This document shows, one piece after another, positions 27,236 to 35,873 of a stretch of 64,000 nt of DNA. Location of the stretch: contig NZ_FMXR01000016.1 in NCBI RefSeq assembly GCF_900104415.1, positions 29,199 to 93,198 of the forward strand, read 5' to 3'. Source of the DNA: Eubacterium oxidoreducens (lineage in GTDB: Bacteria; Bacillota; Clostridia; Lachnospirales; Lachnospiraceae). Position 1 is the stretch's first letter. Every line of letters begins with the position of its first letter. The position numbers and the translations under genes were made by a program. The notes below the pieces were generated by a model. That model saw nothing but the letters and a program-made list of their open reading frames with translations. It ran no database searches and was not told the DNA's origin.

Positions 27236-28603
27236 TTAATTATTCTTTTTCATTTTCGAAATATAATTGTTTCTCTTTCTATGACGTCCCTGATCATTTT
27301 CCGGAGAATGATAGAAGGTTTCCTTCGTTTGTGGATTTATCTCTTGCAAATCCTGATAGGCTTCTTCCTCAACCGGAAGCTTTTTCTTTGTTAACGACAT
27401 CCGCATGAAATCCTTGACGATATAATAAATCACGCCAAAGACCGGTACGCCCAGCACCATTCCCGGCACCCCAAACACACCGCCGAACGTCAAAATCGCA
27501 AAGAGTACCCAGAAAGTATTAAGTCCGGTTGTATCACCCAAAATCTTCGGTGATAAAATATACCCGTCAAATGTCTGCAAACACAATACAAGGATCAGGA
27601 AAAATAATGCCTGCAACGGATTTATCAGGAAAATAAGCAGCACACAAGGAATCGCTCCGATAAACGGACCAAAGAACGGCACAACATTTGTCACACCGAT
27701 AATAACCGAAACAAGCGCCGGATATGGCAAATCAATAATCAGCATTGCCACATAACAAATAACACCGATAATAAACGAATCAATGATCTTACCGATAATA
27801 AATCCTCCAAAGATACGATCGCTTTCTCTTATGGTATTTACCAACCAATTTGCCCGGATCGGCTGAAATATACTGTATATCAGTTTTTTCGCCTGTGCCT
27901 TTAATTTATCCTTTGTCGCTAATACATAGATGGCAATGATGATTCCAATAACAAAATTCACAATCGTCTTGGCTACCATAAAGACACCGCTCGTAATGGA
28001 CTCAAGCAGACTCTGCGACTTAGGCAAAAATTCATTGGTCACCCAATCTATAATGGCCTGCATGGAAAACTGTCCATTTTCCTCTTGTCCTGCCATCGAA
28101 TTCAACTGATTGATCACGGCTTTAACTCTTTCATTTTGCTCAGCCATCTCATTTACCCAGCTTTGAAACGATCGGATATCATCCGGCAAGCTTACCATAA
28201 GCTGTTGAATACTCATAATGGTCTGCGGTACAATCAGCAAAATAAGTGCAACTACAATCCCACAAAAGATTAAGATCGAAATCCCCGTTGCCGAATTTCT
28301 AGCCCTGCGTCTGGCTTTTTTTTCATCCTTTGCTTTCTTTAAACGATTTTTTAGCATTTTCTTTTCGATTCGTCGCTCAATTGGATTCATCAAATAAGCT
28401 ACCACAAATCCTATCAAAATCGGCTGAAATGCCATTAGAATCTTAGACCATACCGTTGCTAAGCCTTGGTATCTGTAAAATGCAAAAAACACAGATATTG
28501 TTAAAACTGCCAGAATAAAAACGGTCAATCCCCAAGCAAGATGCGGTCTTTCTTTCCAAAACTTTTTTCTGTTTTCTTTAGAATCATTTTTTTGATTCGT
28601 CAT
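27236..28603 (-). CDS. AI-2E family transporter (PerM/TqsA-like membrane protein)
   Basis: 455 residues with seven to eight membrane helices. The C-terminal half contains PYPALVSVIIGVTNVVPFFGPFIGAIPCVLLIF and the GNIIGPKI-equivalent DGYILSPKILGDTTGLN segment that define the family. The N-terminus and C-terminus are strongly basic and probably cytoplasmic. Family members include autoinducer-2 exporters and Na+/H+ antiporters, so the substrate is open. ATG with AAGGGGAAG site, 61 bases after the thioesterase gene. Confidence 0.92.
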   Translation of the reverse strand: MTNQKNDSKENRKKFWKERPHLAWGLTVFILAVLTISVFFAFYRYQGLATVWSKILMAFQPILIGFVVAYLMNPIERRIEKKMLKNRLKKAKDEKKARRRARNSATGISILIFCGIVVALILLIVPQTIMSIQQLMVSLPDDIRSFQSWVNEMAEQNERVKAVINQLNSMAGQEENGQFSMQAIIDWVTNEFLPKSQSLLESITSGVFMVAKTIVNFVIGIIIAIYVLATKDKLKAQAKKLIYSIFQPIRANWLVNTIRESDRIFGGFIIGKIIDSFIIGVICYVAMLIIDLPYPALVSVIIGVTNVVPFFGPFIGAIPCVLLIFLINPLQALFFLILVLCLQTFDGYILSPKILGDTTGLNTFWVLFAILTFGGVFGVPGMVLGVPVFGVIYYIVKDFMRMSLTKKKLPVEEEAYQDLQEINPQTKETFYHSPENDQGRHRKRNNYISKMKKNN

Positions 28604-28664
28604 CTATCTTCCCCTTATAACGAAACCAAGCTCTCGAAGAACTCTCCGAGAGCCTATCATTCTA

Positions 28665-29051
28665 TTACATGTCGTTCTTGGCATCCGCCTTTTGCTGAAA
28701 CGGCTCACTTTCAATAATAAACCGCTCATGCGTGCCTTCCCCAATCAGGCCTTTTTGATCATACGCTTCAACCTTAAAGACCAGCTTTCTGCGGTCCACT
28801 TCTACTAGCTGAGTATTGCATGTAACTTTCATGCCAAGTGGTGTTGCCGCAACATGAGAAATATCAATCTTGGTTCCTACCGTGCCCTGACCTTCCTCAA
28901 GATAAGACTGTACACTTTCTGATGCAGTCTTTTCCATAAGTGCAATCATTGAAGGCGTTGCAAATACGTCCAAAAGGCCGCTTCCTACAGCCTTTGCTGA
29001 CGTTTCTTTGCTAACTACCAGTTCCTGTGTTCCTTTAATACCCGTTTCCAT
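28665..29051 (-). CDS. Hotdog-fold acyl-CoA thioesterase, fluoroacetyl-CoA thioesterase-like
   Basis: 128 residues of the FlK-like thioesterase family. The catalytic triad known for FlK (Thr, Glu, His) can be matched to Thr32 (VFATPSM), Glu40 (ALMEKT) and His66 (ISHVAATPLG), and GTHERFII is the conserved late segment. The Phe that gates FlK toward fluoroacetyl-CoA is Leu26 here, so a general short acyl-CoA hydrolase is more likely. It lies 24 bases after the aconitase-family gene and is almost certainly in the same operon. Confidence 0.85.
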   Translation of the reverse strand: METGIKGTQELVVSKETSAKAVGSGLLDVFATPSMIALMEKTASESVQSYLEEGQGTVGTKIDISHVAATPLGMKVTCNTQLVEVDRRKLVFKVEAYDQKGLIGEGTHERFIIESEPFQQKADAKNDM

Positions 29052-29074
29052 CTTGTTCCTCCTGCAGTCTGAAT

Positions 29075-31363
29075 CTATTTGCTTCGATAGTAGTTAATCA
29101 GGCATCCTTTCAGGATAATATCACGTTCATCATCTGTCATATCTCCAAGAGATACCGTAAATTCGTTCATCTCGTCTCCCTTGATGACATATACTTTGAT
29201 CTCTTCTGTCTTGTCTTCTACCGCCTTGCGAATACCCGGTACAAACAGATAATCGTAGTTTTCAAATGGAAGATCTCCTTCCTTAATCAAAAACGGAAGC
29301 ATACCCCAGTTAATCAGATTAGAACGATAACGCTTTGTCGCATATTCGTTTGCAATATTTGCCCAGCCGCCAAGCACTTTCTGACAAGATGCTGCCTGCT
29401 CGCGAGCCGAACCATCACCTGGTTTCACTGCAAATATGGTACTACCGAATCCGATATTACCCTCGCCCACATCCGGATAAGTCTTTCGAATCGTTTCCAT
29501 AACCGGTTTTACTTCTTCGAAAGCCTCAAGCGGACAGGAACCTGCTTCTACTGCCTTTTGAGCTTTTTGAATTTCTTTTGCTTTCCCTACATATGCAGGA
29601 TCTTTTCTTGAAAGTGTAAACTCTGCAAGGCCAAGCGGATTAGAACGATATGAAGATGTCTCTCCGGATGGAATCAGTTCATCTGTTGTCGTTACCGGAT
29701 CGTGAATCTCACTGACTACTTTCAGTACCAGATTCTCAGGAAGCGGACTCATCTTTGGCCAATCCTTGATATTTGGACCAAATTTTACTTCTACAGAAGA
29801 ATCTGCTACGCCCTTGCTGTCAAATACTCTATTTTCATAAATCTTTTTATCAAAGAAATATTTTGGATTCGCATAATTTACATCAAGATCTGTTGCCGGT
29901 GTTAAGTATCCCTTATTCGCAGCTGTTGCGGCAATTGATCTTGCATCCATCAGTGCAACCGATGCAATCTGTCCGCTCTGAAGCTTAGAACCTTCTCTGT
30001 TCGGGAAGTTTCTGGTGGAATGTCGGATAGAAAATCCGTTGTTGGCAGGCGTATCTCCGGCTCCGAAACATGGTCCGCAAAATGCCGTCTTAAGAATTGC
30101 TCCCGTCTCCATAAGCGTTGCTGCACTTCCATTCTTTACAAGTTCCATATAGATTGGCATACTTGCAGGATATACGCTTAACGTAAATTCATCCGATCCG
30201 ATACTTGCTCCCTTTAAGATATCTGCTGCTGCGCAAATATTCTCAAATCCACCACCGGCACATCCGGCAATAATTCCCTGATCTACATATAACTTTCCAT
30301 CGCGAACCTTATCGGTTAGTTTAAAGTCTACGGCTCCATCTAAACTTACAAGTGCTTTCTTCTCACAATCTGCAAGAATATCCATAAGATTAGCATTGAC
30401 CTCTTCGATGGTATATGCATTACTTGGGTGGAATGGCATTGCAATCATTGGCTTAATTTCACCTAGATCAATCTCAATCATGCCATCATAATAAGCAACT
30501 TCTCCCGGATTTAATTCTTTATAATCTTCGACTCTTCCATGAATATCATAAAAGTCTTTAATTTCATTGTCAGTCTGCCAGATTGAAGAAAGACAAGTTG
30601 TCTCGGTTGTCATAACATCGATTCCAATTCTAAAATCTGCACTTAAGTTCGAAACGCCAGGTCCAACAAATTCTAAGACTTTGTTCTTTACATATCCATT
30701 TGCAAATACAGCTCCAATCAAAGCCAATGCCACGTCCTGTGGACCTACTCCGATCTGTGGCTTTCCTTTTAAGTAAACACCGACAACACCCGGCATTGCG
30801 ATGTCATAAGTTCTGTTAAGAAGCTGCTTAACCAGCTCCGGTCCACCTTCTCCCATTGCCATGGTTCCAAGTGCTCCGTATCGTGTATGTGAGTCTGAGC
30901 CAAGAATCATCTTACCGCCTGCTGCAAGCATTTCTCTTGCGAACTGATGAATAACCGCCTGATGAGGTGGTACATAGATTCCGCCATATCTTTTGGCGCA
31001 TGAAAGTCCAAACATATGATCATCTTCATTGATGGTTCCACCTACTGCACAAAGTGAGTTGTGACAGTTGGTAAGTACATATGGAATCGGGAACTTTTCA
31101 AGTCCTGATGCTCTTGCTGTCTGAATAATTCCGACAAATGTAATATCATGAGAAGTTAACTTGTCAAATTTAATCTGAAGATTCTCCATATTGCCGGATG
31201 TATTATGGTCTTTTAAAATCCCGTATGCAATCGTCTGCTCTTTTGCAGCTTCCTTGGATACGGCTTTTCCCGTCTTCGCCTGAATGGCTGCCTGTGCATC
31301 CGTGGTTTCGTCAATAATTTCCGTTCCACCAATCAAATAGGCTCCCTTATCGAATAATTTCAT
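29075..31363 (-). CDS. Aconitase-family hydratase (YbhJ-like)
   Basis: 762 residues, full length for the aconitase superfamily. The three [4Fe-4S] ligands can be located in [12 protein letters not shown] (replacing the usual GSCTNSSYED) and [25 protein letters not shown] matches the SHT-G-LG substrate region, and [10 protein letters not shown] matches the swivel-domain Arg/anion motif. The closest architecture I know is the hydratase YbhJ group rather than canonical AcnA, LeuC or homoaconitase. Reaction unknown; reversible dehydration of a hydroxy-di- or tricarboxylate is likely. Confidence 0.85.
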   Translation of the reverse strand: MKLFDKGAYLIGGTEIIDETTDAQAAIQAKTGKAVSKEAAKEQTIAYGILKDHNTSGNMENLQIKFDKLTSHDITFVGIIQTARASGLEKFPIPYVLTNCHNSLCAVGGTINEDDHMFGLSCAKRYGGIYVPPHQAVIHQFAREMLAAGGKMILGSDSHTRYGALGTMAMGEGGPELVKQLLNRTYDIAMPGVVGVYLKGKPQIGVGPQDVALALIGAVFANGYVKNKVLEFVGPGVSNLSADFRIGIDVMTTETTCLSSIWQTDNEIKDFYDIHGRVEDYKELNPGEVAYYDGMIEIDLGEIKPMIAMPFHPSNAYTIEEVNANLMDILADCEKKALVSLDGAVDFKLTDKVRDGKLYVDQGIIAGCAGGGFENICAAADILKGASIGSDEFTLSVYPASMPIYMELVKNGSAATLMETGAILKTAFCGPCFGAGDTPANNGFSIRHSTRNFPNREGSKLQSGQIASVALMDARSIAATAANKGYLTPATDLDVNYANPKYFFDKKIYENRVFDSKGVADSSVEVKFGPNIKDWPKMSPLPENLVLKVVSEIHDPVTTTDELIPSGETSSYRSNPLGLAEFTLSRKDPAYVGKAKEIQKAQKAVEAGSCPLEAFEEVKPVMETIRKTYPDVGEGNIGFGSTIFAVKPGDGSAREQAASCQKVLGGWANIANEYATKRYRSNLINWGMLPFLIKEGDLPFENYDYLFVPGIRKAVEDKTEEIKVYVIKGDEMNEFTVSLGDMTDDERDIILKGCLINYYRSK

Positions 31364-31511
31364 GTTCTTGTCTCCTCGCTTTATTGTTTATTCAGATGAT
31401 ATCTGCTTATTACAGCATAACTCATGCTTTATTATAATTAGGGCATGTTCAAATTTCAAGTGGCAAACACGCCCCGGACATCAAAAGCAAATCGTTTATC
31501 CCGATTAGAGA

Positions 31512-31553
31512 AAAAACAAAGAGCCAAATGGTCATTTCTTACCATTTAGCTCT
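31512..31553 (-). terminator. Intrinsic terminator of the DivIVA-like gene
   Basis: AGAGCTAAATGGT pairs with ACCATTTGGCTCT (one wobble) around an 8-nt loop on the minus strand, followed by TTTGTTTTTT; 13 bases after the stop. Confidence 0.85.
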
Positions 31554-31565
31554 GTCTTCGCTCAT

Positions 31566-32558
31566 CTAGGCTTCATCCTTGCCCGCTTCTTCTTTCATGA
31601 TTTCATTTACTTCATCCGCCAGATTTTCAAGAGGATCTTGTGCATAACTTCTGTGATCAATCGCTGCCTCATTGATGTGTATTTCCTCATCAAAATCATC
31701 AAGCAATTCCTCATGCTTTTCCTTTTTCTTCTTGCCGCGGCGACCTAGGAATCCGCCCCACTCGAAGCTTTCATTTTCTTCTTCCTCTTTTGCTTTTTCT
31801 TTTTCTTCTTCTTCCTTCTTCTTATCTTCGTCTAACGTACCGTTCTTCCATTTAAAATAATTTGCATTTTGATTAACCGTAACTTCTGCTGCTTCTACTT
31901 TTGGTGCTTCTTCCTCTTCGTTTCCGCTGTCCGTCTCCTTAAGCGACATACCGGTACGTTCAAAGTAATCTTTATTGACCTTCACTTCAGGCTTATTGAC
32001 CTTCTTATCACGACTTGTCATCGCCATAATCTGCTCTCGTTCTTTTCTCGCCTGCGCTTTTCTCTTTTCAAGCTGTGCATTTCTCTCTTCAATCAGACGG
32101 AAATAGGTCTTTGCATCTGCCATATCCTGAAGCTGTTCGGTAAGTTCAGACTGGTTCTCACGAATCGTTTCTTTCTGACTCATGAGCAGATCCTGTGTCT
32201 GCTTCAGGATTCTTTCTACCTCCTCATTCGCCCGGTCAATACTTTCTTGCACATGATGTAGGGACTCGTTCGTGTATAAAACAGATGCTGCATACACATC
32301 CTCTGCTCGCTTTTCGGCCTCTAAAATCATACGCTCACCTTTGCGCTCGGCCTCTCTGCGAATCTTATCCTTGCTCGCCTGTGTCACATCATGTTCATCC
32401 ATCATCTCATATACATATACATTTAACTGGTTTAAAAGCTGAAATGTCTTCGCCTTGTCAACCAAAATCTGATTTTCATCACCTTTTAAGTGCTTGCTAT
32501 TTGCAAACATTACATGAATCTCTCTTAAAACTCTTTCTAATTTATCCTGAGTACTCAT
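31566..32558 (-). CDS. Coiled-coil DivIVA-like protein
   Basis: 330 residues, no membrane segment. Residues about 40-190 are a long coiled coil (EAERKGERMILEAEKRAEDVY, then NEEVERILKQTQDLLMSQ), as in DivIVA/SepF-region proteins of Clostridia; residues about 200-330 are extremely acidic and Lys/Glu-rich with several aromatic linkers (NYFKWKNG, FEWGGFLGRRGKKKKEKH). Likely a cytoskeletal or division-site scaffold, but the family is only loosely defined by composition, so the role is uncertain. Monocistronic. Confidence 0.7.
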   Translation of the reverse strand: MSTQDKLERVLREIHVMFANSKHLKGDENQILVDKAKTFQLLNQLNVYVYEMMDEHDVTQASKDKIRREAERKGERMILEAEKRAEDVYAASVLYTNESLHHVQESIDRANEEVERILKQTQDLLMSQKETIRENQSELTEQLQDMADAKTYFRLIEERNAQLEKRKAQARKEREQIMAMTSRDKKVNKPEVKVNKDYFERTGMSLKETDSGNEEEEAPKVEAAEVTVNQNANYFKWKNGTLDEDKKKEEEEKEKAKEEEENESFEWGGFLGRRGKKKKEKHEELLDDFDEEIHINEAAIDHRSYAQDPLENLADEVNEIMKEEAGKDEA

Positions 32559-32742
32559 CTGTCCATGCTCTCCTTAAAAATTTTCTTCCTTTGTTATTCT
32601 ATCATTTTGTGTTCAAATCGGATATATCTTTTTCCTTAATTTTCCATTAGTTTTTTCCTCTTTTTTTGATTGCATCTTTTTTTAATTTTGCTACAATAAG
32701 AGATACTATATAGTTTGATTGTCAAAGGAATTTTTTATTATT

Positions 32743-34020
32743 ATGGATCTTGTAAAAACATATGGTGACATCATAAAATCCGCTGCTAAAAAGCATCCTC
32801 GCAGGGCATTTCATTTGATTAATACCGGGCTTAAGCTTGAAACCTTCCGAACGAAACACCTTGCCGACAAACGGATGCCTCTGGCCTATCAGCATTTAAA
32901 CACGATGGGTATGGAGCTTTCGCTTCGCGCCTTATCAGACCCTGCTCACTGCGCGTGGACAAACCTGTTCACTCCGGTCGAGCTGTTTCAGTGCTTTGAC
33001 TACAATTGTCTTTCTATTGAATTTTTGGCGTCTTATATGGCCGGTTTCAAGATTGAAGATTTCTTTATCGATAAGAGCGCCGAGCTTGGAATTGCCAACA
33101 CCTTATGCTCCTATCATCGCTCTTTTCTTGGTGCTATCACCTCCGAAGTCTTTAAGCCGGCAGGTTTTGCCACCACGACATCGATGGTCTGTGACGGTAA
33201 CATTGCCACCTTTCGCTATCTGTGTGAGCGTTATGATATTGAACATTTCTTCCTGGATGTTCCGACCAAATATTCTCCACGCGCCGTTTTATATCTAAAT
33301 GAACAACTTCGAGAACTTATTTCGATTCTCGAAAGAAAATCCGGAAAAAAATTTGACATTGATCGTCTTCGCGAAATCCTAGAGCGCGAAAATCAATCGT
33401 TTGCCTTATATGATTCTTTTTTATTAAAACAAATCGGAAAATACTATCCGACTACCGTTACACTATCGATGTTTATGCTACTTGCCACGCATCTTTGTAT
33501 CGGCTCTGATAAGGTACTTTCCTTCTTTCAGGAACTCAATGAGCAAATCGAGAAGGCTCCGGATTGCGATGGCATCCGAATCATGTGGGGTCATCTATTT
33601 CCGTTCCATGATGAAACGATGCGTTCTATGTTTAATTACTCAGATCGCTACTTACTTCAGACTACGGAAATGCATTTTTCTTCTCAGCACCCACTAGATG
33701 TTTCAGACCCGTTAACTGCGTTGTCTAAGAAAATGATTTGCAATGTCTACAATCAACCGTTTGATGCCAAAATTAAAATGATAGAAAATCTTATGATGCG
33801 TTATCAGTCCGAAGCTCTTATTCATTTTTGCCATTGGGGATGCCGTCAATCCTGTGGCGGTGTACAACTGCTTAAAAAACGTATGCAAGAACTTGATATC
33901 CCTATGCTGATTATTGACGGAGATGCGCTTGACAGAAGAAGCGCATCTTCCGGTCAGATCCGCACAAGACTTGAGGCATTTTATGAGATTGTCGAATCCA
34001 ATAGGAGGTCCGGATTATGA
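32743..34020 (+). CDS. 2-hydroxyacyl-CoA dehydratase component (HgdB/FldC-like)
   Basis: 425 residues from ATG at 32743; the open frame begins at a TTG 8 codons earlier that lacks its own ribosome binding site. Member of the HgdAB/FldBC dehydratase family: about 130 residues of the N-terminal domain, then the C-terminal domain with cysteines FCHWGCRQSCGG near residue 370, the probable [4Fe-4S] ligands. These enzymes remove water from 2-hydroxyacyl-CoA by ketyl radical chemistry. The stop overlaps the next start (ATGA), so it is one of a translationally coupled pair. Sequence is more divergent than typical HgdB. Confidence 0.85.
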   Translation: MDLVKTYGDIIKSAAKKHPRRAFHLINTGLKLETFRTKHLADKRMPLAYQHLNTMGMELSLRALSDPAHCAWTNLFTPVELFQCFDYNCLSIEFLASYMAGFKIEDFFIDKSAELGIANTLCSYHRSFLGAITSEVFKPAGFATTTSMVCDGNIATFRYLCERYDIEHFFLDVPTKYSPRAVLYLNEQLRELISILERKSGKKFDIDRLREILERENQSFALYDSFLLKQIGKYYPTTVTLSMFMLLATHLCIGSDKVLSFFQELNEQIEKAPDCDGIRIMWGHLFPFHDETMRSMFNYSDRYLLQTTEMHFSSQHPLDVSDPLTALSKKMICNVYNQPFDAKIKMIENLMMRYQSEALIHFCHWGCRQSCGGVQLLKKRMQELDIPMLIIDGDALDRRSASSGQIRTRLEAFYEIVESNRRSGL

Positions 34021-35681
34021 TTGGTTATTTATGTAAATATGCTCCGGTTGAAGTGCTAAGTGCCCTTGGCGCTACTATGCACCAAATCTGTCCGAATGTG
34101 AAAAGTTTTCCACATGCCGACACACTTATGCACGCCAATCAGTGTTCATTTGTCAAAGCCGTCGTAGAGGATTTCATGGAAAATGATTATGAGGGTCTTA
34201 TCTTAACCTCTTGTTGTGACAGTACTCGGCGTCTCTATGATGCGCTAAGTTCTAATTTCCCGGATAAGTTCATTTACCTGCTTGATCTTCCTCGTAAAGT
34301 CAATGATTTTTCGGAATCCTTATACCTTGATGAGATTCTGGCGATGATAGAAGCTTATGGTAAATTCACCGATACATCTTTTTCAATCTCTGAAATGGAA
34401 GAAGCTCTGCATCGTATTTTATCCATACAAGAAACGTCGGATTGCCACCCGGCTCATCCTACTGCCACCATCGGACTTATGGGTGCGCGTCCACACCCAC
34501 AAATACGTGAAATGATAGCGCAACAAAATATCAGGATTGCCTTTGATCTTACCTGTACCGGATTGATTCGTCAGTTTCCTTGTAAAGGGCAGGACGTTTT
34601 AAAATCCTACGTTCATCAACTTTTAAATCAAATGCCTTGCATGCGTATGATAAATGCCAGTAACCGCCAAAACTATGTGCGAGGTTTTGATGGCCAACTT
34701 GATGGTATTGTCTATCATACCATTCAATTTTGCGATTTATATTCTTATGAGTATGCCGCCATGAAAGATGACCTTGCAATACCGGTTCTCTCCATGGAAA
34801 CAGATGCCACCACACTTTCTTATGGACAGGTTCGAACGCGAATGGAAGCTTTTTTTGAGTCTATTTCGCACAAACCTTCCATCCAAATTATGAGTAAAGG
34901 AACAGATACTATGTATGTACTTGGTATTGACAGCGGTTCTACTTCTACTAATGCTGTTATTTTAGATGAAAAAAAGCAAATAGTCGCATCTTATGTGACA
35001 CGTACCGGTGCTAAAGCCACTGATTCTGCGCTTCGTGCGGTTAAAGAAGTCTTATCGCTTGCACATCTAAAAAAAGAGGATTTGTCTCGCATTATCTCGA
35101 CGGGGTATGGCCGCGTCTCCCTTCCTTTTGCTGATGATACCATAACGGAAATCACCTGCCATGGTAAGGGCGCCTTCTTCTTAAATCCTTCTGTCCGAAC
35201 CATCTTAGACATTGGCGGCCAGGATTCTAAAGCAATTCGACTCAATGACAATGGCGATGTCATTGATTTTGTCATGAATGATAAATGTGCGGCCGGCACC
35301 GGTCGTTTTCTTGAGATGATGGCACGTTCATTGGAAATTGATCTGGCGTCTCTTGGTCGTCTTTCTCTAGCTTCCAAAGAAAATCTTACCATCTCTAGTA
35401 TGTGCTCGGTCTTCGCCGAATCAGAAGTCATCTCTTTGATTGCGCAAAATAAAGAAACCGCGGATATTGCCCGAGGTGTTGTTCGTTCCATTGCTTCTAA
35501 ATCGATTTCTTTAATTAAGCGTATAAATCCGGCTCCGGGCTATATGATGACCGGCGGCGTTGCTCAAAATGAGGGTGTTGTTCTCGAGCTTAAGGAACAG
35601 CTTGGTGAAGAAATCTATCTTCCACCATCCCCTGAGATTGTCGGAGCCTTAGGTGCTGCGATTTTGGGACTTGAGCAGTAA
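34017..35681 (+). CDS. Fusion of 2-hydroxyacyl-CoA dehydratase second component and its ATP-dependent activator
   Basis: 554 residues. Residues 1-298 are a dehydratase-component domain (cysteines in SCCDSTRRLY near 62 and FDLTCTGL near 180). Residues 299-554 are a complete BcrAD/BadFG/HgdC activase: GIDSGSTSTNAV phosphate loop, LDIGGQDSKAI, the cluster cysteines in NDKCAAGTGRFLE and SMCSVFAESEV, and GGVAQNEGV. Normally these are two proteins. An in-frame ATG at 34911 has an AAAGGA site nine bases upstream and matches the start of free activators (MYVLGIDSGS), so a separate activator could also be made. Operonic with the previous gene. Confidence 0.87.
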   Translation: MIGYLCKYAPVEVLSALGATMHQICPNVKSFPHADTLMHANQCSFVKAVVEDFMENDYEGLILTSCCDSTRRLYDALSSNFPDKFIYLLDLPRKVNDFSESLYLDEILAMIEAYGKFTDTSFSISEMEEALHRILSIQETSDCHPAHPTATIGLMGARPHPQIREMIAQQNIRIAFDLTCTGLIRQFPCKGQDVLKSYVHQLLNQMPCMRMINASNRQNYVRGFDGQLDGIVYHTIQFCDLYSYEYAAMKDDLAIPVLSMETDATTLSYGQVRTRMEAFFESISHKPSIQIMSKGTDTMYVLGIDSGSTSTNAVILDEKKQIVASYVTRTGAKATDSALRAVKEVLSLAHLKKEDLSRIISTGYGRVSLPFADDTITEITCHGKGAFFLNPSVRTILDIGGQDSKAIRLNDNGDVIDFVMNDKCAAGTGRFLEMMARSLEIDLASLGRLSLASKENLTISSMCSVFAESEVISLIAQNKETADIARGVVRSIASKSISLIKRINPAPGYMMTGGVAQNEGVVLELKEQLGEEIYLPPSPEIVGALGAAILGLEQ

Positions 35682-35698
35682 CTGTGCGGCTATAAACC

Positions 35699-35722
35699 AG
35701 AGGTTTTGTGACAAAATCCTCT
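35699..35722 (+). terminator. Hairpin after the dehydratase-activase gene
   Basis: AGAGG-TTTTGT-G-ACAAAA-T-CCTCT folds into an 11-bp stem; the following tail has only a few T residues, so terminator strength is uncertain. Confidence 0.5.
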
Positions 35723-35794
35723 AATTTGACCTTTAAAAGTTACAATTCAACTCGACTCTTTGAAGATAAACGAGCCTTTGACGAAAGATAAGAA

Positions 35795-35834
35795 AATCAG
35801 CGTGTCCGCAAGATTGCTTGCAGACGCGCTGATT
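35795..35834 (-). terminator. Palindromic terminator after the surface protein gene
   Basis: Twelve-bp outer stem (AATCAGCGTGTC with GACGCGCTGATT, one wobble) and an inner GCAAG-ATTG-CTTGC hairpin, with a TTTTCTTATCTTT tail on the minus strand. Its plan resembles the long stem inside the 22012-22137 element. Confidence 0.7.
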
Positions 35835-35873
35835 ATATTTGCCGAAGGTATCTCCCCTCAACGTTCCTTTGTC

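Noticed and set aside
28665..29051. True fluoroacetyl-CoA thioesterase
   Set aside because: The Phe that confers fluorine selectivity in FlK is Leu26 here.
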